Positions 1 to 11,592 of a stretch of 64,000 bases of DNA are shown here, piece by piece. Each line of letters starts with the position of its first letter. Position 1 is the stretch's first letter. Origin of the DNA: Kudoa neothunni (Eukaryota > Cnidaria); contig OZ199839.1 in the NCBI GenBank assembly GCA_964304625.1, positions 8,928,001 to 8,992,000 of the forward strand, written 5' to 3'. A program made the position numbers and the translations under genes. The notes beneath the pieces are model-generated. The model saw nothing but the letters and a program-made list of their open reading frames with translations, was not told where the DNA came from and did not search any database.

Positions 1-1
1 A

Positions 2-582
2 GACATAACGCGGGCTTTAAAAATGCACTTTTTCCATGTCAACAAACTTGCGATAATTTCTGCAAATCATTGTGGAGAATTTTATGAAAAATTTATTCTG
101 TTGATAAAAGGATTGGAAGATATCGCAAGGAAAAAAAATAATACTAAGTTGGATGAAATTTTACATTTATGTAATATCACTTTTCCATCGTTATTTAAGT
201 AAATTTGGTACCAAATCAGTTGGATGGTACTGACGAAATCCAGTTAAGTGACGTGTCCTCAAACAATCTATCTACCAGTGGTATTGCAGATAATACTAAT
301 TATTCGTTAAATGGAGATTTAGTATATCAAATAGAAGACCGTCTTTAGAGCACTCAAATATTAATAATTGAAGGCCCCTCAGGCGAATCACAACCATTCT
401 CAACGGATGAAAACGGTCAAAGTTTAGAAGAGATCATCTCCAATGAGCAAGAGGAAAATTGCGGAAACTTAAAAAAGTATGTAGATATTCTAGATCTAAC
501 TTATTATGATTTAATGTTATCTTTTCCATCTAAAGTAAAGAGTGTTGAGCATCCTAGAAAAAGAAAGCAGGATAAAAAATAA
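2..582 (+). pseudogene. Unidentified coding remnant at the left edge
   Basis: Two open stretches on the plus strand have protein-like composition. Positions 2-202 read open in one frame and end in the residues FPSLFK and a stop. Positions 205-582 continue in another frame and end with a basic tail, EHPRKRKQDKK. The second stretch is interrupted by one in-frame stop near 345. The two parts cannot be joined by an ordinary GT-AG intron, because the only candidate would be 21 bp and gives the wrong phase. I therefore read it as a degenerate gene or a gene end entering from the left. I do not recognise the family. It could also be a transposase tail. Confidence 0.35.
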
Positions 583-659
583 AACAATTAACTATATAAA
601 TGAAACAATTAATAGATGAAAATCAAAAATTTTCCTCATGTTATTAATGCCAAAATAAA

Positions 660-905
660 TTGTTGGGTATCGTGACCAACCGTACGGTTTCTGTCAAAGA
701 AATCATTAACAATTTCAAGGGAACCAGAGCCATCAGGCGGACCTACTCCGATTGCCAATAAGTGAGTAATGCGGTCATCCACAAAACGGTACACCTCGAA
801 CCTGGGTAAAATTCACATAAGAATACCCAGAGGTGAAGGTACACATGTTCGGCAATCGGGGTGTAGGGTCCGTCTCACAGTTGCGTTATTTTGGCCCCCT
901 GCATA
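660..905. repeat. Nested inverted repeat (long hairpin), relatively GC-rich
   Basis: Outer arms at about 736-756 and 851-873 are near-perfect reverse complements around the core CCGATTGCC / GGCAATCGG. Inner arms at about 791-806 (ACCTCGAACCTGGGTA) and 824-834 (TACCCAGAGGT) pair inside them. The GC content stands out from the surrounding AT-rich DNA. It could be a short palindromic MITE or a structured RNA element. No target-site duplication was identified. Confidence 0.45.
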
Positions 906-1539
906 GAATCGGTTTTTAGCATCCCTCACCACATATAACCGTTGTGTTTACTAACATTATTACTCCCTCTCTTTTTTCTGAGTTATCTTCATTTGATTTC
1001 TTTTTGCCGCGTGCACTCGAGGATACAACATAAATTGCGATATAGTAGAGCTAATTTGTATCTTTATATAGCGATAAGATAGATCATTCAATATGTAGAA
1101 AATTAGGATCTCGAAATAAAAAGATCTAACATTTTACGCGTTATGCTAACAGCGCATTATTACTGTCTTAAGCGTTATAGCGGTGCTTCATTCATGCGCA
1201 AGTCCGGTGAATTTGCATTAGTAAATTTGGGTCTTTTAATTGAATCAACTTAGATTACTCTGAATTATGGAAAAGATAATCACGTTTATAAATTATAAAT
1301 CGCTAATTAAGAACTTCACAATAATTTTTAACCTCAGAATTCATTGCCATAAAATGCGAAAATTTGGTATCTTGGATTTCTTTTATAATAGTTTAACTTT
1401 TTGGCGAAAAAATCATTTATTATAAAATAGAAATTAAGATTTTTATAGACACGTTAGTTTTCGAGTTATTTCCTCCCGTTGCAACACACAGTCCGAACAT
1501 GCGGATTAAACGGATCCGTTACAATAGACACTGCCATAA

Positions 1540-2570
1540 ATTCAACTGTTTTTACAACTTTCCATGATAAAAGAATAAATTTGATATCAAATAAAAAAAT
1601 TAAATTTTAAAACAGGAAATTCATCATGAATAATGAGTCGATCCAAAAATGTTAAGCTAAATTAGATATATTAAGCATCGATAACTCAATATAGTTAAGG
1701 TAATATACAATATTACCAATATTAGAATAGAACTATTATAAAAGCATAAATGCTCTTTGGTCTGTATCTGAAAAAAATTAATGCCTAAAGAAATTGTTTC
1801 TTAAATACAATAGATGCAGGAAATATAAAATTTGAAATAAAATTCATACATAGAATATACTTTTGGTAAATCATAAATTTATTAAAAAATACAAATATAT
1901 AATATTTTAATAATGAAAGATATAATTGTTCGTTAAACGATAATCAAATACGAAAAAATATATAATAGGATTAATTTACCAATGAAAATATTCTTCGTTT
2001 ATTTATATTGAATCAACTTCGATTCAAATGCTGCTAATATTTTCATTTTTGTTAATTCACTACGTAGCTTTAGGTAATTTCATTTGTGAATCATTAATCA
2101 ATACTTTTATAGATATAAGGCTTACGAGCTATACAAAATCTGAGAATGAAATAACTGTGACAGGAGTAGAACCAACGGAAAGATTTAGAATAAATGTTGA
2201 TACTGCTGAATGTGAAGAATTTAGTTATTTTGGAGCTGGGCTTGATTTCAACAATTTTCAAGTCAAGACAGGAGTGCAAAAACCACTGTAAGTTAAAATA
2301 AAGTATTGATTTGACTGATCAATTGTAGTGGTTGCTTCTCCCGATCAAATGCTCAAAGGTTGTAAGCATCCCCTGGAATCTCATCCAAAAAAGTCTCTGT
2401 ACGAAAACACCAACGACGTTTAAAAGATTCTTTAAATATGTTCCTCAAAACATTAATTCTACCAACGGAACAATCACTCCAGAAAAGTACGAATGTAGAG
2501 GGTTCTCGTCAAATGGCTGCGAAAGATTCCGAATATGTTTATGAAAACGAAAGAGTCTGTCAAAATGCTT
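1540..2570 (+). repeat. Left arm of a large inverted duplication (Kunitz gene 5' region)
   Basis: The stretch from about 1540 (AACTGTTTTTACAAC) through the first Kunitz exons matches the reverse complement of 14528-15475. Long tracts upstream of the start codon are nearly identical, for example about 1565-1790 and 1915-2030. A patch at about 1800-1900 has diverged completely. The outer boundary is near 1540 (matching about 15472). The inner end of the match is hidden by the assembly gap. The arms are about 12 kb apart. Confidence 0.8.
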
Positions 2571-3370
2571 GTTTAGGTTACAAAATATATTAAAGCATTA
2601 CTGATAATATTATAGCAAAACGAAATGAAATCCCAAACGAATTTGATTGCATTGTTCCTCACAAATTAACTAATCCTCCTGATGGTGGAGAAATGCAGTA
2701 CGACGTGAAGATAGTTTACAATAAGGACAAAAATCAGTGCCTTTTATACAGCCGTAGACACCAATCAAGAGAGAGGGATATTTAAAAAATTTAAGGACTG
2801 TGTCAATACATGTGTAACAAAAAAGTAACAAAACGATTTTATCATTATCCTGATTTGTTAAAATGTCTCTAAATAGGACCAGAGGATAAAAGATGGCCAT
2901 GTACTGGAGCTCCTTATCAAAGCAAAATGCGAAGGTCCAGTCAATCTGAAATACTACTACAACATAACTTCAAAGTTGTGTCTTCCTTTTTATTCCACCG
3001 AATGTAAAAAAACCAGAGGGAGTGAATCAATTTGATAACGTAGAATTATGTGCTGGAAAATGTCCGGTTGGTATGTGTTTAGATTTTTTTTACAAAGATG
3101 TTATAAAATGGAAATAGCTGAACAAACGTGGAGGAATGCAGTAGCGTTTTGTCACGAAAGGCCCAATGCTGGAAAGGGTTCGTTGGACCTTCCAAGATGG
3201 TACTTTGACGTTGAAACCAGAGATTGCTATTTGTTTGCTTTATAAAGGCATTGGGAGGAAACAAGAATAGGTTCATAAAGAAAGAACTGTGTTTGGCATC
3301 CTGTAGTCAATCATCTTACCAATTAACGCTTTCACCTTCTCCTTTGTCAAAGGGACTATTATAAATCAAA
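2028..3370 (+). pseudogene. Multi-Kunitz secreted protein, apparently broken
   Basis: The ATG at 2028 opens a signal peptide (MLLIFSFLLIHYVALG). A 39-bp intron follows (2074-2112, gtaattt...ttatag), then a series of Kunitz (BPTI)-type modules in short exons. Module 1 has RFRINVDTAECEEFSY. Module 2 (about 2345-2577) has KRFFKYVPQN and CRGFSSNGC. Module 3 (about 2620-2820) has YNKDKNQC. Module 4 (about 2890-3060) has LKYYYNITSKLC. Module 5 (about 3145-3300) has RWYFDVETRDC, GGNKNRF and CLASC, a typical Kunitz signature. At least four modules change reading frame inside an exon without a usable intron. Against the partner copy at 14528-14994, module 1 has one extra base in a T run near 2250. Such proteins usually inhibit serine proteases outside the cell; a function for this copy is doubtful. 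Local assembly errors are an alternative explanation. Confidence 0.7.
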
Positions 3371-4460
3371 TAACGGCTAAGACACCGATACAGTCATCTC
3401 TGGATATTGCATTATTGCATTATTGCGTAATTGTTAATTATAATTTATAAACCATCTTCAATCATTGAAATATATCTATGAAAAATTTATTGTTTATTTA
3501 TTTAAACGTATTTATTTGTATGGATGCTTGAAGGAGGTTATTTTAATGATAATTGAATCCTCATGAAAAAATTAGTCCCAATTTTGAGGATTCTTTTTGT
3601 ATTGCAAAAACGATGCTACTATAAGGTTACATATTTTTTTAGTTTTTACTGGATAATTAGTATCTTCAATAAATAAGAATTAAATATATTTAATCAATTG
3701 TTAACCTCTAAAGTTGCTATTAAAAATAAAGATGTTGTCTATAATTCTTATATTATGTACATTACAAATTAACCAAATGGTGACTTTGAATTTGGTACTA
3801 ATTATTTTTGTTTAAAAAAAAATTTTACAAAAATGTCATCTGAAAATATTCGCGAAGCTTTTGTAATAGATTGAGATTAACGTTAATTTAAAAAAGTTCA
3901 TCGAATTATTTTTCCTCGCATTTAATCATGAAGGGATTTATTGGCGAAAATATAGAGAAAATATTTTTCATTCTGATTAGATTCCAAACATTACGTTTAT
4001 TATTAAAATAAATGAAAAAGTTAGGTTATATATCGTGACTTCTCTAATGATATCGGTTTATGTTATTATATTTTCGCAGCTAATTCCCATATTTATAATA
4101 ACGTTTGAATAAATTATATTAAAACTATTGTTATGACCAAATATTATTACCACTCAGATTAGGGTAGTTATTAGGTTGTTAATGAATCAGTTTGATATGT
4201 TGAAATAATTTCTACATTAATAAATATATTATGATATTCTTATATATGAAATTTAACGAGCAGTATTAGGTATTTTATATTAAAGAGTAAAGAAAGTATT
4301 TAAAATGTTACTTTAATTCATACGTTATTGTTCCGAGTGTATTTGAGATCCATTAGATCTCAATAGATGTTTGAATCAATTTTAGAGAACCTTATAATAC
4401 ATCAATAAATTTAAGGTAATCACTATTCTTTTATTAATATGCGCTCTATTAATCTTTTAA
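3371..4460. other. Intergenic, AT-rich, no gene seen
   Basis: AT-rich sequence with no exon-like open stretches longer than background on either strand. The only possible coding trace is the last ~25 bases (about 4435-4460), which may belong to the Merlin remnant split by the SINE at 4471. Confidence 0.5.
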
Positions 4461-4470
4461 AAGAAAATAT

Positions 4471-5021
4471 GCCTGGAGCCGAGGACAGATAGCACAATGG
4501 TGTGACACTAGGCTCAGAACCATATGATAATGGATTCGAATCCGCCGGTAATCCGACTACTGCTTCCGTGTATGTTGGTCTCTATCCCATATTTGGGAGC
4601 TGTGGTTACAGTGTACACTAGAGCTTCTAAAAAGCGTGATGCATTTCACACCATATCGCGCGCGTGACGTGGCACGCGTAGAAACCCTAGTGTACACTCG
4701 CTGTGAGGTGGGGTGCACCAGCAACCAAATTGACGTGAATAGGAGTTAGAATCTCTGTAATCCATCGAAAGACAAGTAATTTGCAGGTCTCACGGAGCCA
4801 ACGTCCGTAAAGGGATAGGGTGTGGGGTGGTGGTCGCCCTGAGACGAGGATGTTTAATGGGTTAAAGTCCCACATTACCACATAAGGATGAGGAGTGGGA
4901 TTTCATTTTACGTTCTGCGGTGCCTACAGCGTTAATGGAAGAGGTCTAACCGACCAGAATTCCACAACCTAATAAATTGCCCCAAGGGTTTTACCTTGTA
5001 AACAAAAAAAATTAAAAGAAC
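4471..5021 (+). mobile_element. tRNA-derived SINE, copy 1, with 10-bp target-site duplication
   Basis: The head looks like a tRNA: an A-box-like TAGCACAATGG at about 4490 and a B box GATTCGAATCC at about 4533. A roughly 300-bp body follows. The 3' tail (4846-5010) is shared with the copy at 10199-10721, including GGGTTAAAGTCCCACA, CCTACAGCGT and TTGTAAACAAAAAAA. The element ends in A-rich sequence. The 10-bp repeat AAGAAAATAT flanks it exactly at 4461-4470 and 5022-5031. These are the marks of a LINE-mobilised SINE. Confidence 0.85.
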
Positions 5022-5125
5022 AAGAAAATATAGAAACCCTTCCCAACTATGTTGTTGATTTCATGTTTCGAAGAAAATATATTGAAAAAGAATTATTAAC
5101 TTTATTTAAATATATATTGGTTTGT
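5022..5125 (+). pseudogene. Merlin-type transposase C-terminal remnant
   Basis: This plus-strand stretch encodes ETLPNYVVDFMFRRKY and EKELLTLFKYI. It matches the C-terminal end of the Merlin (ISXO2-like) transposase copy at 21143-22080 (LETFPHCVADFMYRKQYSSKEL). The SINE at 4471-5021 lies immediately upstream. Deleting the SINE and one copy of its duplication joins about 4440-4470 to this frame, reading RSINLLKENIETLP, so the SINE appears to have landed in the older Merlin copy. No more of the transposase is recognisable upstream. Confidence 0.6.
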
Positions 5126-5600
5126 AGGTAGTAGAAATTGATTTTTCCGATATTCTACGAAATGTTTCATTTCTCTCCTTTTGGTCGCACAATAACTGTA
5201 ATTTAGCCCTATTTACCAATTATATATTAAAATATTTCTTTCTTTATATTTCTAAATATAAAAGTTATTATTCAAAATTTATTTCCAACTCCATGAAAGA
5301 TTAACAATCAATTTAATGATTAAATTTAATCCGACTTTTTCCAAATCAATACAATTGTATATACATAATTAAACATAAAAAATTGTAGGAACTTAATACA
5401 ATAAGCTATATATTATTCATAAGAATATATTTGAATAGGATTTCGTCTTTAAATTTAATTCTCTAAAAAATTTATATGGCTGTTCAACAATAAATCCATC
5501 ATTAGCCAAACTAATTGGGGAGGGTTCATGCCGTCAGTGGGGTCGTTTACGTAACTACTCAAGTTCGTCCTCATCAACCAAATAATACATCGGATTTTCA
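5126..5600. other. Intergenic upstream of integrin-like gene A
   Basis: AT-rich DNA. A slightly richer stretch at about 5500-5585 (GGGGAGGGTTCATGCCGTCAGTGGGGTCG) precedes the start codon at 5620. No TATA box or known operator can be assigned with confidence. Confidence 0.4.
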
Positions 5601-5619
5601 TTACATGCTATCGTTTAAA

Positions 5620-8598
5620 ATGATCGTTGTATGGGCTTTATTTTTGGTTAGGAAAGGTGTTTGTTCCAATGATTTTGGACAATGACCATTATTTAGGGGT
5701 TGCAAAAGAAAGGAGTCCCTTAGAGAAAAAATGTTTGAACTGTTTATTTGATGAAAAAATGACTTGGTGTCTAGATTCAGTAGATATATCTAAAAGCCTA
5801 TTTATTTTAATAAGTTGCTTTTGAAGTTTATTGACAACCAATATCGTTGTGAATTTATTCCAGTATGCGCCAGTCCTCTTAAATATAACAGAACGTTGTC
5901 TGTGAGTTTATGTAGTCTATATTTTTTGAGATATTCTAGAATCTTGCTGAGGTATCACAAGAGCGAAAACTCGATTTAGGCGAACAAACTTTAGTCAATA
6001 TTACTGATATGGGATCGAATACAAGTATTTATTTGAAAACCAAAGGAAAGATTCCTTTATACATTAATGGATTGTTTAGATTTTTCCTTTACTTTTACCC
6101 GAAATGAATATGAGAGAGCAGCTGAGGTGTATTTAATGATCAATGCCAATTTTTTTAGCAGTGGTACATTGGAGTATGTTAAAAAAGTTTTGGTCCGTTT
6201 CAGTATTTTTTCAATGAAAAACTTAAATTACTCGTTTAAATACAGTTAAATCCGAGACCACTAACCAAAACAGGCGTATTAACAAACTTGCTTTGGGTAT
6301 TATTGAAAACGACCCTAATGATCTCAACGTCGCGTACATTGATCTTTTATTTTAATTTCCCACAAACAAATTTGTATCTATTCTACCAAATAGGAATTCT
6401 TTTTTTTACCCAATTCATCCAATCTCAACAAATTACGTAGAAATTGTAAAAAATATAAGTATTTAAAATGAACTTGAATTTAAATCGGTTTTTTAGCAAA
6501 ATGTCATTTTGAAGCTTAGCAATAATTTCAGTGGTCAATCCTATAATAAACCCTTCCATGAATCAATCCTACAATCCGTCCTATGCGATCATGTAAAATG
6601 AAAAATAGTCCGACTTTCTTATAAGAAAAATGTAGCTGGAGGGGAATTGGTCAATAGAAGGGTATGAAAAATTAATTTTATTGATAACCGATATTGCCCC
6701 TTTCACAAACGTTGCTAGTTGGAATGTAAATCGTTATGGTTTCCAGATTAAATTTATTTACTCATTAAGAATCCCATATTTAACGATCAACCCTACAAAT
6801 CTTGTTTGTTGACTGGTAATAAGTATAGAAACAATAATGTATATGATTAAATAAATTGATGATTGGATTATTGTGGGTTTTAGTATCCAATAGATGTGAC
6901 CAAATTCGCTAAAGTTCTTCAAAAAAACAAAGTCACTCTTGTGGTTTTTTCCAACCAGAAACAGGTCATGTACACTTTTTCTGTGAGTGTTATAAATCAT
7001 GAGAATTTTCCATGATAATCCAATTCAGACTCATTTAGTAACCAATGGTGGTAGTATTATAGGAGATGTTGCATATTATCGGCGTGAATCACAATTAGAA
7101 ACCTTATTAAAAGATATGTTATCTGTATAATTAATGTTCAATCTTAAAGAAACGATAAATTTTGAATATTTTTAGAAATATCTATCCAAACTTTATATAA
7201 TTGTGCCGAGCTCTGATGAATATTTTAAGATTAGCCTCAATTTGGATTGTCTGTAATTTACATCAAATAAATATAAATCCTATCGATTACATGCTAAATT
7301 TTATGGCATCAATTAGAAACTACTATGGAATCTATTACCATTGCGATCTACAAGATTTACCAAACACAAATCAATTTAATGGATTGATAGAATCGAAAAA
7401 ATGTCTTCCTAGAAATTATTACATAATGTTTTTTTAAGGATAGTATTATTTTGCTAAAATACTTTAGATACGAATACATTATTTACCGTAAACCCAATAT
7501 TAAATTCACCATATTCACAGATCTCTGTTATTGTGATTGTGAGAACGATGAACAATATTCACACGTAATAATTTCGATGATAATAAATATTCTTGAATAT
7601 GTTATATTTAATGCGTATTAGAAACTTGATTTCTCTTACGATGGTAATATTTTAGAATGTCAACCCCGAAGTTTGTCATTTCAGAGGGGATTATATTTGT
7701 GGAGAGTGTCGATGTTACGAAAATGAGTTTGATTTACAATTTAATTTTAATTTTTAATTTAACTAAAGATATCGAAACAATTGTTCCACATTAATTTTAC
7801 CTTCAAAACCTTATCAGCCTAAAATCGGTGCCGAAAATATCCCCTCAGAATTCGACCTTGATTTTTGCTGTCGTCCGAACAAATTGGGATGTTGTCACAA
7901 TAGCGCTAATACCAACCAATTTCAGTGTGGCTTCAATGATTGTAGTCGTGAAAAAGTTTTAAAGAACGCTTTGTGTCCTTTAAAACAATGTCATAATTCT
8001 TTACTGTATGAAGAGGTAATTAGAATGACCTGTTTTCTATTGACAAGATTTTCTCAATAAATTACAAGATGGTTACTAAATGCGATGTTTGTTCAAATGA
8101 TCTAAGAGAATGTGAGTTTGGTTCTGACGAATCTGAATGTGAAAAATTTGTAAATATTATTCCGCATAGAAAAATATAATTAATGTGTATTATTCCAGTC
8201 TGAACCATTATATTGTGAAATATATGACGAATGTCTTCAACTTAGACTACAGCCGAATATATCTCACCCGCCGCTAGACCCATTAATTGCATCTTTATGC
8301 AATTACGTAATATTTCTTAGCAATGATGACGATTCTAAAACCAATATTCCTCCCATTACCACTTGTATGATGGCCGTCAAAATGCGTTTTATCAATTACA
8401 ATGTGTTCAGCAACGAAACTCACACCTTTCTTAAAATTATTAAGATTACAACCTTAGGTAATTACAGATACGAAATTATACTTGTAAATCATATTTATAG
8501 ATCCTGTATACGGTTTCCAAGTCTTTTATTTCGTAGGTGTAATAACCCTAATATTTTTGGGTGCAATCCCAATTTATTCGTTGCTGAAGAAAAAATAA
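5620..8598 (+). CDS. Integrin-beta-like membrane protein A
   Basis: A multi-exon gene with a signal peptide (MIVVWALFLV), then a 45-bp intron and a PSI domain (CLNCLFDEKMTWCLD, about 5732-5779). A hybrid-type segment follows (DNQYRCEFIPVC, about 5830; about 5940-6060). A betaI-like domain starts near 6066, with EVYLMINANFF where integrins have the MIDAS motif YLMDLSYS. The helix-strand LQKNKVTLVVFSNQ (about 6915) matches the conserved integrin L-x-x-N-x-I-x-x-IFAV segment. An I-EGF region has CYCDCE (about 7530) and CHFRGDYICGECRC (7674-7715). A CC-x-PN-x-x-GCC motif lies at about 7867, and a cysteine-bearing tail region at about 8080-8455. The transmembrane helix FYFVGVITLIFLGAIPIY is followed by only SLLKKK and a stop at 8596. 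Not every exon border is resolved. No disabling break was seen. Role: probably a cell-surface adhesion-type protein; metal-dependent ligand binding is unlikely. Confidence 0.72.
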
Positions 8599-10198
8599 CG
8601 CCATCCAAATACCATATAATGCACAGGTTATATCTACCAGAGAATTGTGTTAGTAATTGATATATTTTCGAACTACCCTTCAACTCCAATTCTACGAGCT
8701 TATATTTATGTCTATGTATTGTAATTTTAATATTTTCCGTTTCTTACTATAACTATAATAATTTATTTTAGTAAAATTTGAAATCCGATTAATTATTCAT
8801 AACGAATTTAGGATTAATATATTCAATTTTTGGTAAAATATACTGAAATGAATCTTAAAGAGTGATAGTATTCAAAATTAAGAGGATTCCTTGAATTTAT
8901 GAAATAAAATATATTATTTTCGTTTTTATATATTTCTATTTGTTAAAAGAGTTCATATATAATAAATTGGATGAAAGAAAAATGTTTAAATGATAATAAT
9001 CTATATCAACGCTAACTTATGCGATTACTTAAATATTTTGTACTTTTAATGATAATATTTTCAATTTTAAAACTCATTTAAAATAAATATTATTCTTCTC
9101 AAAATTATGGAAATATTTGAAAATGAAATTCTAATTTGAGAAATAATTTAAGCCGAAAATTACCTTATTCCGGATTTTATTGATTGAATTTTATTGTAAA
9201 TAGAATTTTTATTATTTCTTGTTTATGTAATATTTTTGTATAGTTCTTATTTCAAATTTAAATTATCAAATCAAATACATGTTATTTCATAATCCTTCAT
9301 AGATTTAAAAAAATTTCGTTTCAATCAATGAAATAATCAGTTAATTGCAATGCAGCTTATTATATTTAGTAGGCAGTTGATTTGAATTTTTAATAATAAA
9401 TTTTTATAAATAATTCGAAAATAGCACATCTTGTTGAAGTCATTGTTATATCTTTGGATATTCTTCCTTAATTATTTGTAAATTTGACCTCAATAAAACA
9501 TCATACATTATTCAATTTATAATTTCTAATGTAATAACAATGAGATTCTCTTTTATAGTGATTGATATTTGTAAAATATGCCTCAAGGTTAAAAAAGTTT
9601 AATTTTTTATATTTATTCAATTAAAATTCAAACATTTTTACCGGTATTCTTTACATAAAATATCAAAAAACTATTTGCTTAATTATAATAAGATTTTAAT
9701 AATAATTCAAAAATCTACCAAAAAATTCATATTGATTTATCTACAACATTAATAATATTATAAACCTCAATATATGGGGTCTTTATCGTAATCAGAATTT
9801 TTCTCATTCAAATAAAGGTTCAGACCAAAATTATGCAAAGGTTATTGAAACTGTCAATTTTAATCCTAAATTGCATGTAAGTTTGCACAAATAAAATTTT
9901 TAATCCCATCAATTCGAACTCACAAGCTATACTCACAGAGTTAATTTTTCAAATCTGCTATAGTAAATTATTTCTGACTTCCCCATTTACTCTTGGGATC
10001 CGAAATAATATAATATAATATAATAAACTAACGTCATCCGACTGTTTTTCTTCATGCAAACAGTCACTTTCCTTAAATTAATAATCTATTTTAGTAAGTC
10101 TAATTTTATATTCACGATAATTAAACAAAACGTTTTTAATATTTTGTGTAGGATTAGGTTTTTACTATCCCTCGGCCAATACTCTGTAAATCTTAATA
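8599..10198. other. Intergenic, AT-rich, no gene seen
   Basis: No exon-like stretch was recognised. A short AT-only tandem repeat (ATAAT units) lies at about 10005-10025, shortly before the second SINE. Confidence 0.5.
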
Positions 10199-10721
10199 AA
10201 AGCCTGGACAATATGACCAGTGGTGTTAGATGCGGCTCGCATACCTGGAGGTTGCGAGTTCGAAACCTAGTGGTGGGGGCGTTCCTGCACTCCTACTCCG
10301 AAATTAAATAGGAAGGTTGTAGTAATCGCAAAGATCTACGATTTATCGTGGTCTTTCTCGCAGCTGGGATGGGTGCCTGATGGAAGGGTAGAACTCAGGC
10401 ACTCATAAACGCTGGAGTATAGGAACGAAATAAAACCTAGTAGAGGGTAATATGGTAATATGGGGTTTCCGTAGAGCTGATCCCCGCATTCAGACGACTT
10501 TCCCACACTTATTCTGGGTTATTCCAGGGTATGGTTGGAGTGCTGGTTGCTCCGTAAAAGAGGATGTTTAGAGGGTTAAAATCCCACACTACCGCATAAA
10601 CGTAAGTCGCCTTAATGTGACGCTTCGATACCTACAGCGTAAATGGAGAAGGCCCAACCAGCCGAATTTCACAACCTAACAAGTTACGCCAGGGGTTTGA
10701 CCTTGTAAACAAAAAAAAGGT
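10199..10721 (+). mobile_element. tRNA-derived SINE, copy 2, with 10-bp target-site duplication
   Basis: A tRNA-like head carries an A-box-like GACCAGTGGTGTTAG (about 10215) and a B box GAGTTCGAAACC (about 10256). The body differs from copy 1. From GAGGATGTTTAGAGGGTTAAA (10560) to the A-rich end (10718) it matches the copy at 4471-5021. AATCTTAATA is repeated at 10189-10198 and 10722-10731 as the target-site duplication. Both copies begin near GCCTGGA. One family with a fixed 3' tail and diverged, or differently derived, heads and bodies fits best. Confidence 0.85.
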
Positions 10722-10731
10722 AATCTTAATA

Positions 10732-11592
10732 GGCGTCGATAGTTAAAATTGATACCAGAAAAATTTCATTTTTTAAGACCGATGTATAAGAAAAAATATT
10801 ATTTAAATGTATCGTTACGGATTTTAATCGTTTCTAAAATAAATTTTTTATATTTTATTTATCTTTATGGCTTATGACGCGGAATAATATAAAGTTATAA
10901 TACCCATAAGTTTTCTCAGCTTAATGTTATTTATCATTTAAATAAATTTATTTTGTGTCCCATTAATTAATTTTATTCGTAAAGATCCAAAAATTATAGT
11001 TTGAAATATATTAATCCCCTATTGATCACAAAAACCACGAACGTATAAAAATATTTGGAGGTTAGTTTCTCAAAAAGTTCTCCAGAATAAATTATAACAG
11101 GTCGTAAACATTATAAAAAAATAATTAAAGTTGAATTACGATATTTTATTTTTCTTCCAAAAAATGTAATTTTACCAATATATATTTATTATTTAAACAT
11201 AACAAATTATGCCAAAATAAAGTTTATTGTCTAAATCAAACATTATTCGAATGATATAATATTTATTTTATGGAAATTTAAATGAGATGTTACTAATCAG
11301 TAACAACCAATACGGTCAAATTACAAATCTTTGTTCTTTAATTTTAGGTACGACTTAAATAGAAATTTGTAAATTTTAACTCATTAATTTATATATTTAT
11401 TTAATAACGGTTTGAAAACTTACACGCAAGTTATTTTTATTTATAGTAAAAATTGTATGAATATCTTCTGACATAGTGAATTTTTAATATACCATAATCC
11501 AACATTATTAGGGTAAACTTTTGGATTATATTTAGTCATTAAGTGATCACTGGAGAAATAGTGAATTAGGAGGTGGTAAAAACTCTAATCCG
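10732..11592. other. Intergenic upstream of integrin-like gene B
   Basis: Strongly AT-rich sequence with no recognisable gene, RNA or transposon end. Confidence 0.45.

Noticed and set aside
4490-4560. tRNA gene
   Set aside because: A/B boxes are present but the cloverleaf is not complete, and the stretch is the head of a SINE with target duplication. The same applies to about 10205-10270.
7674-7691. Reading the RGD motif as proof of integrin ligand function
   Set aside because: The tripeptide aligns with a glycine-rich turn of normal I-EGF domains and could be inherited structure. It is kept as a hypothesis only.
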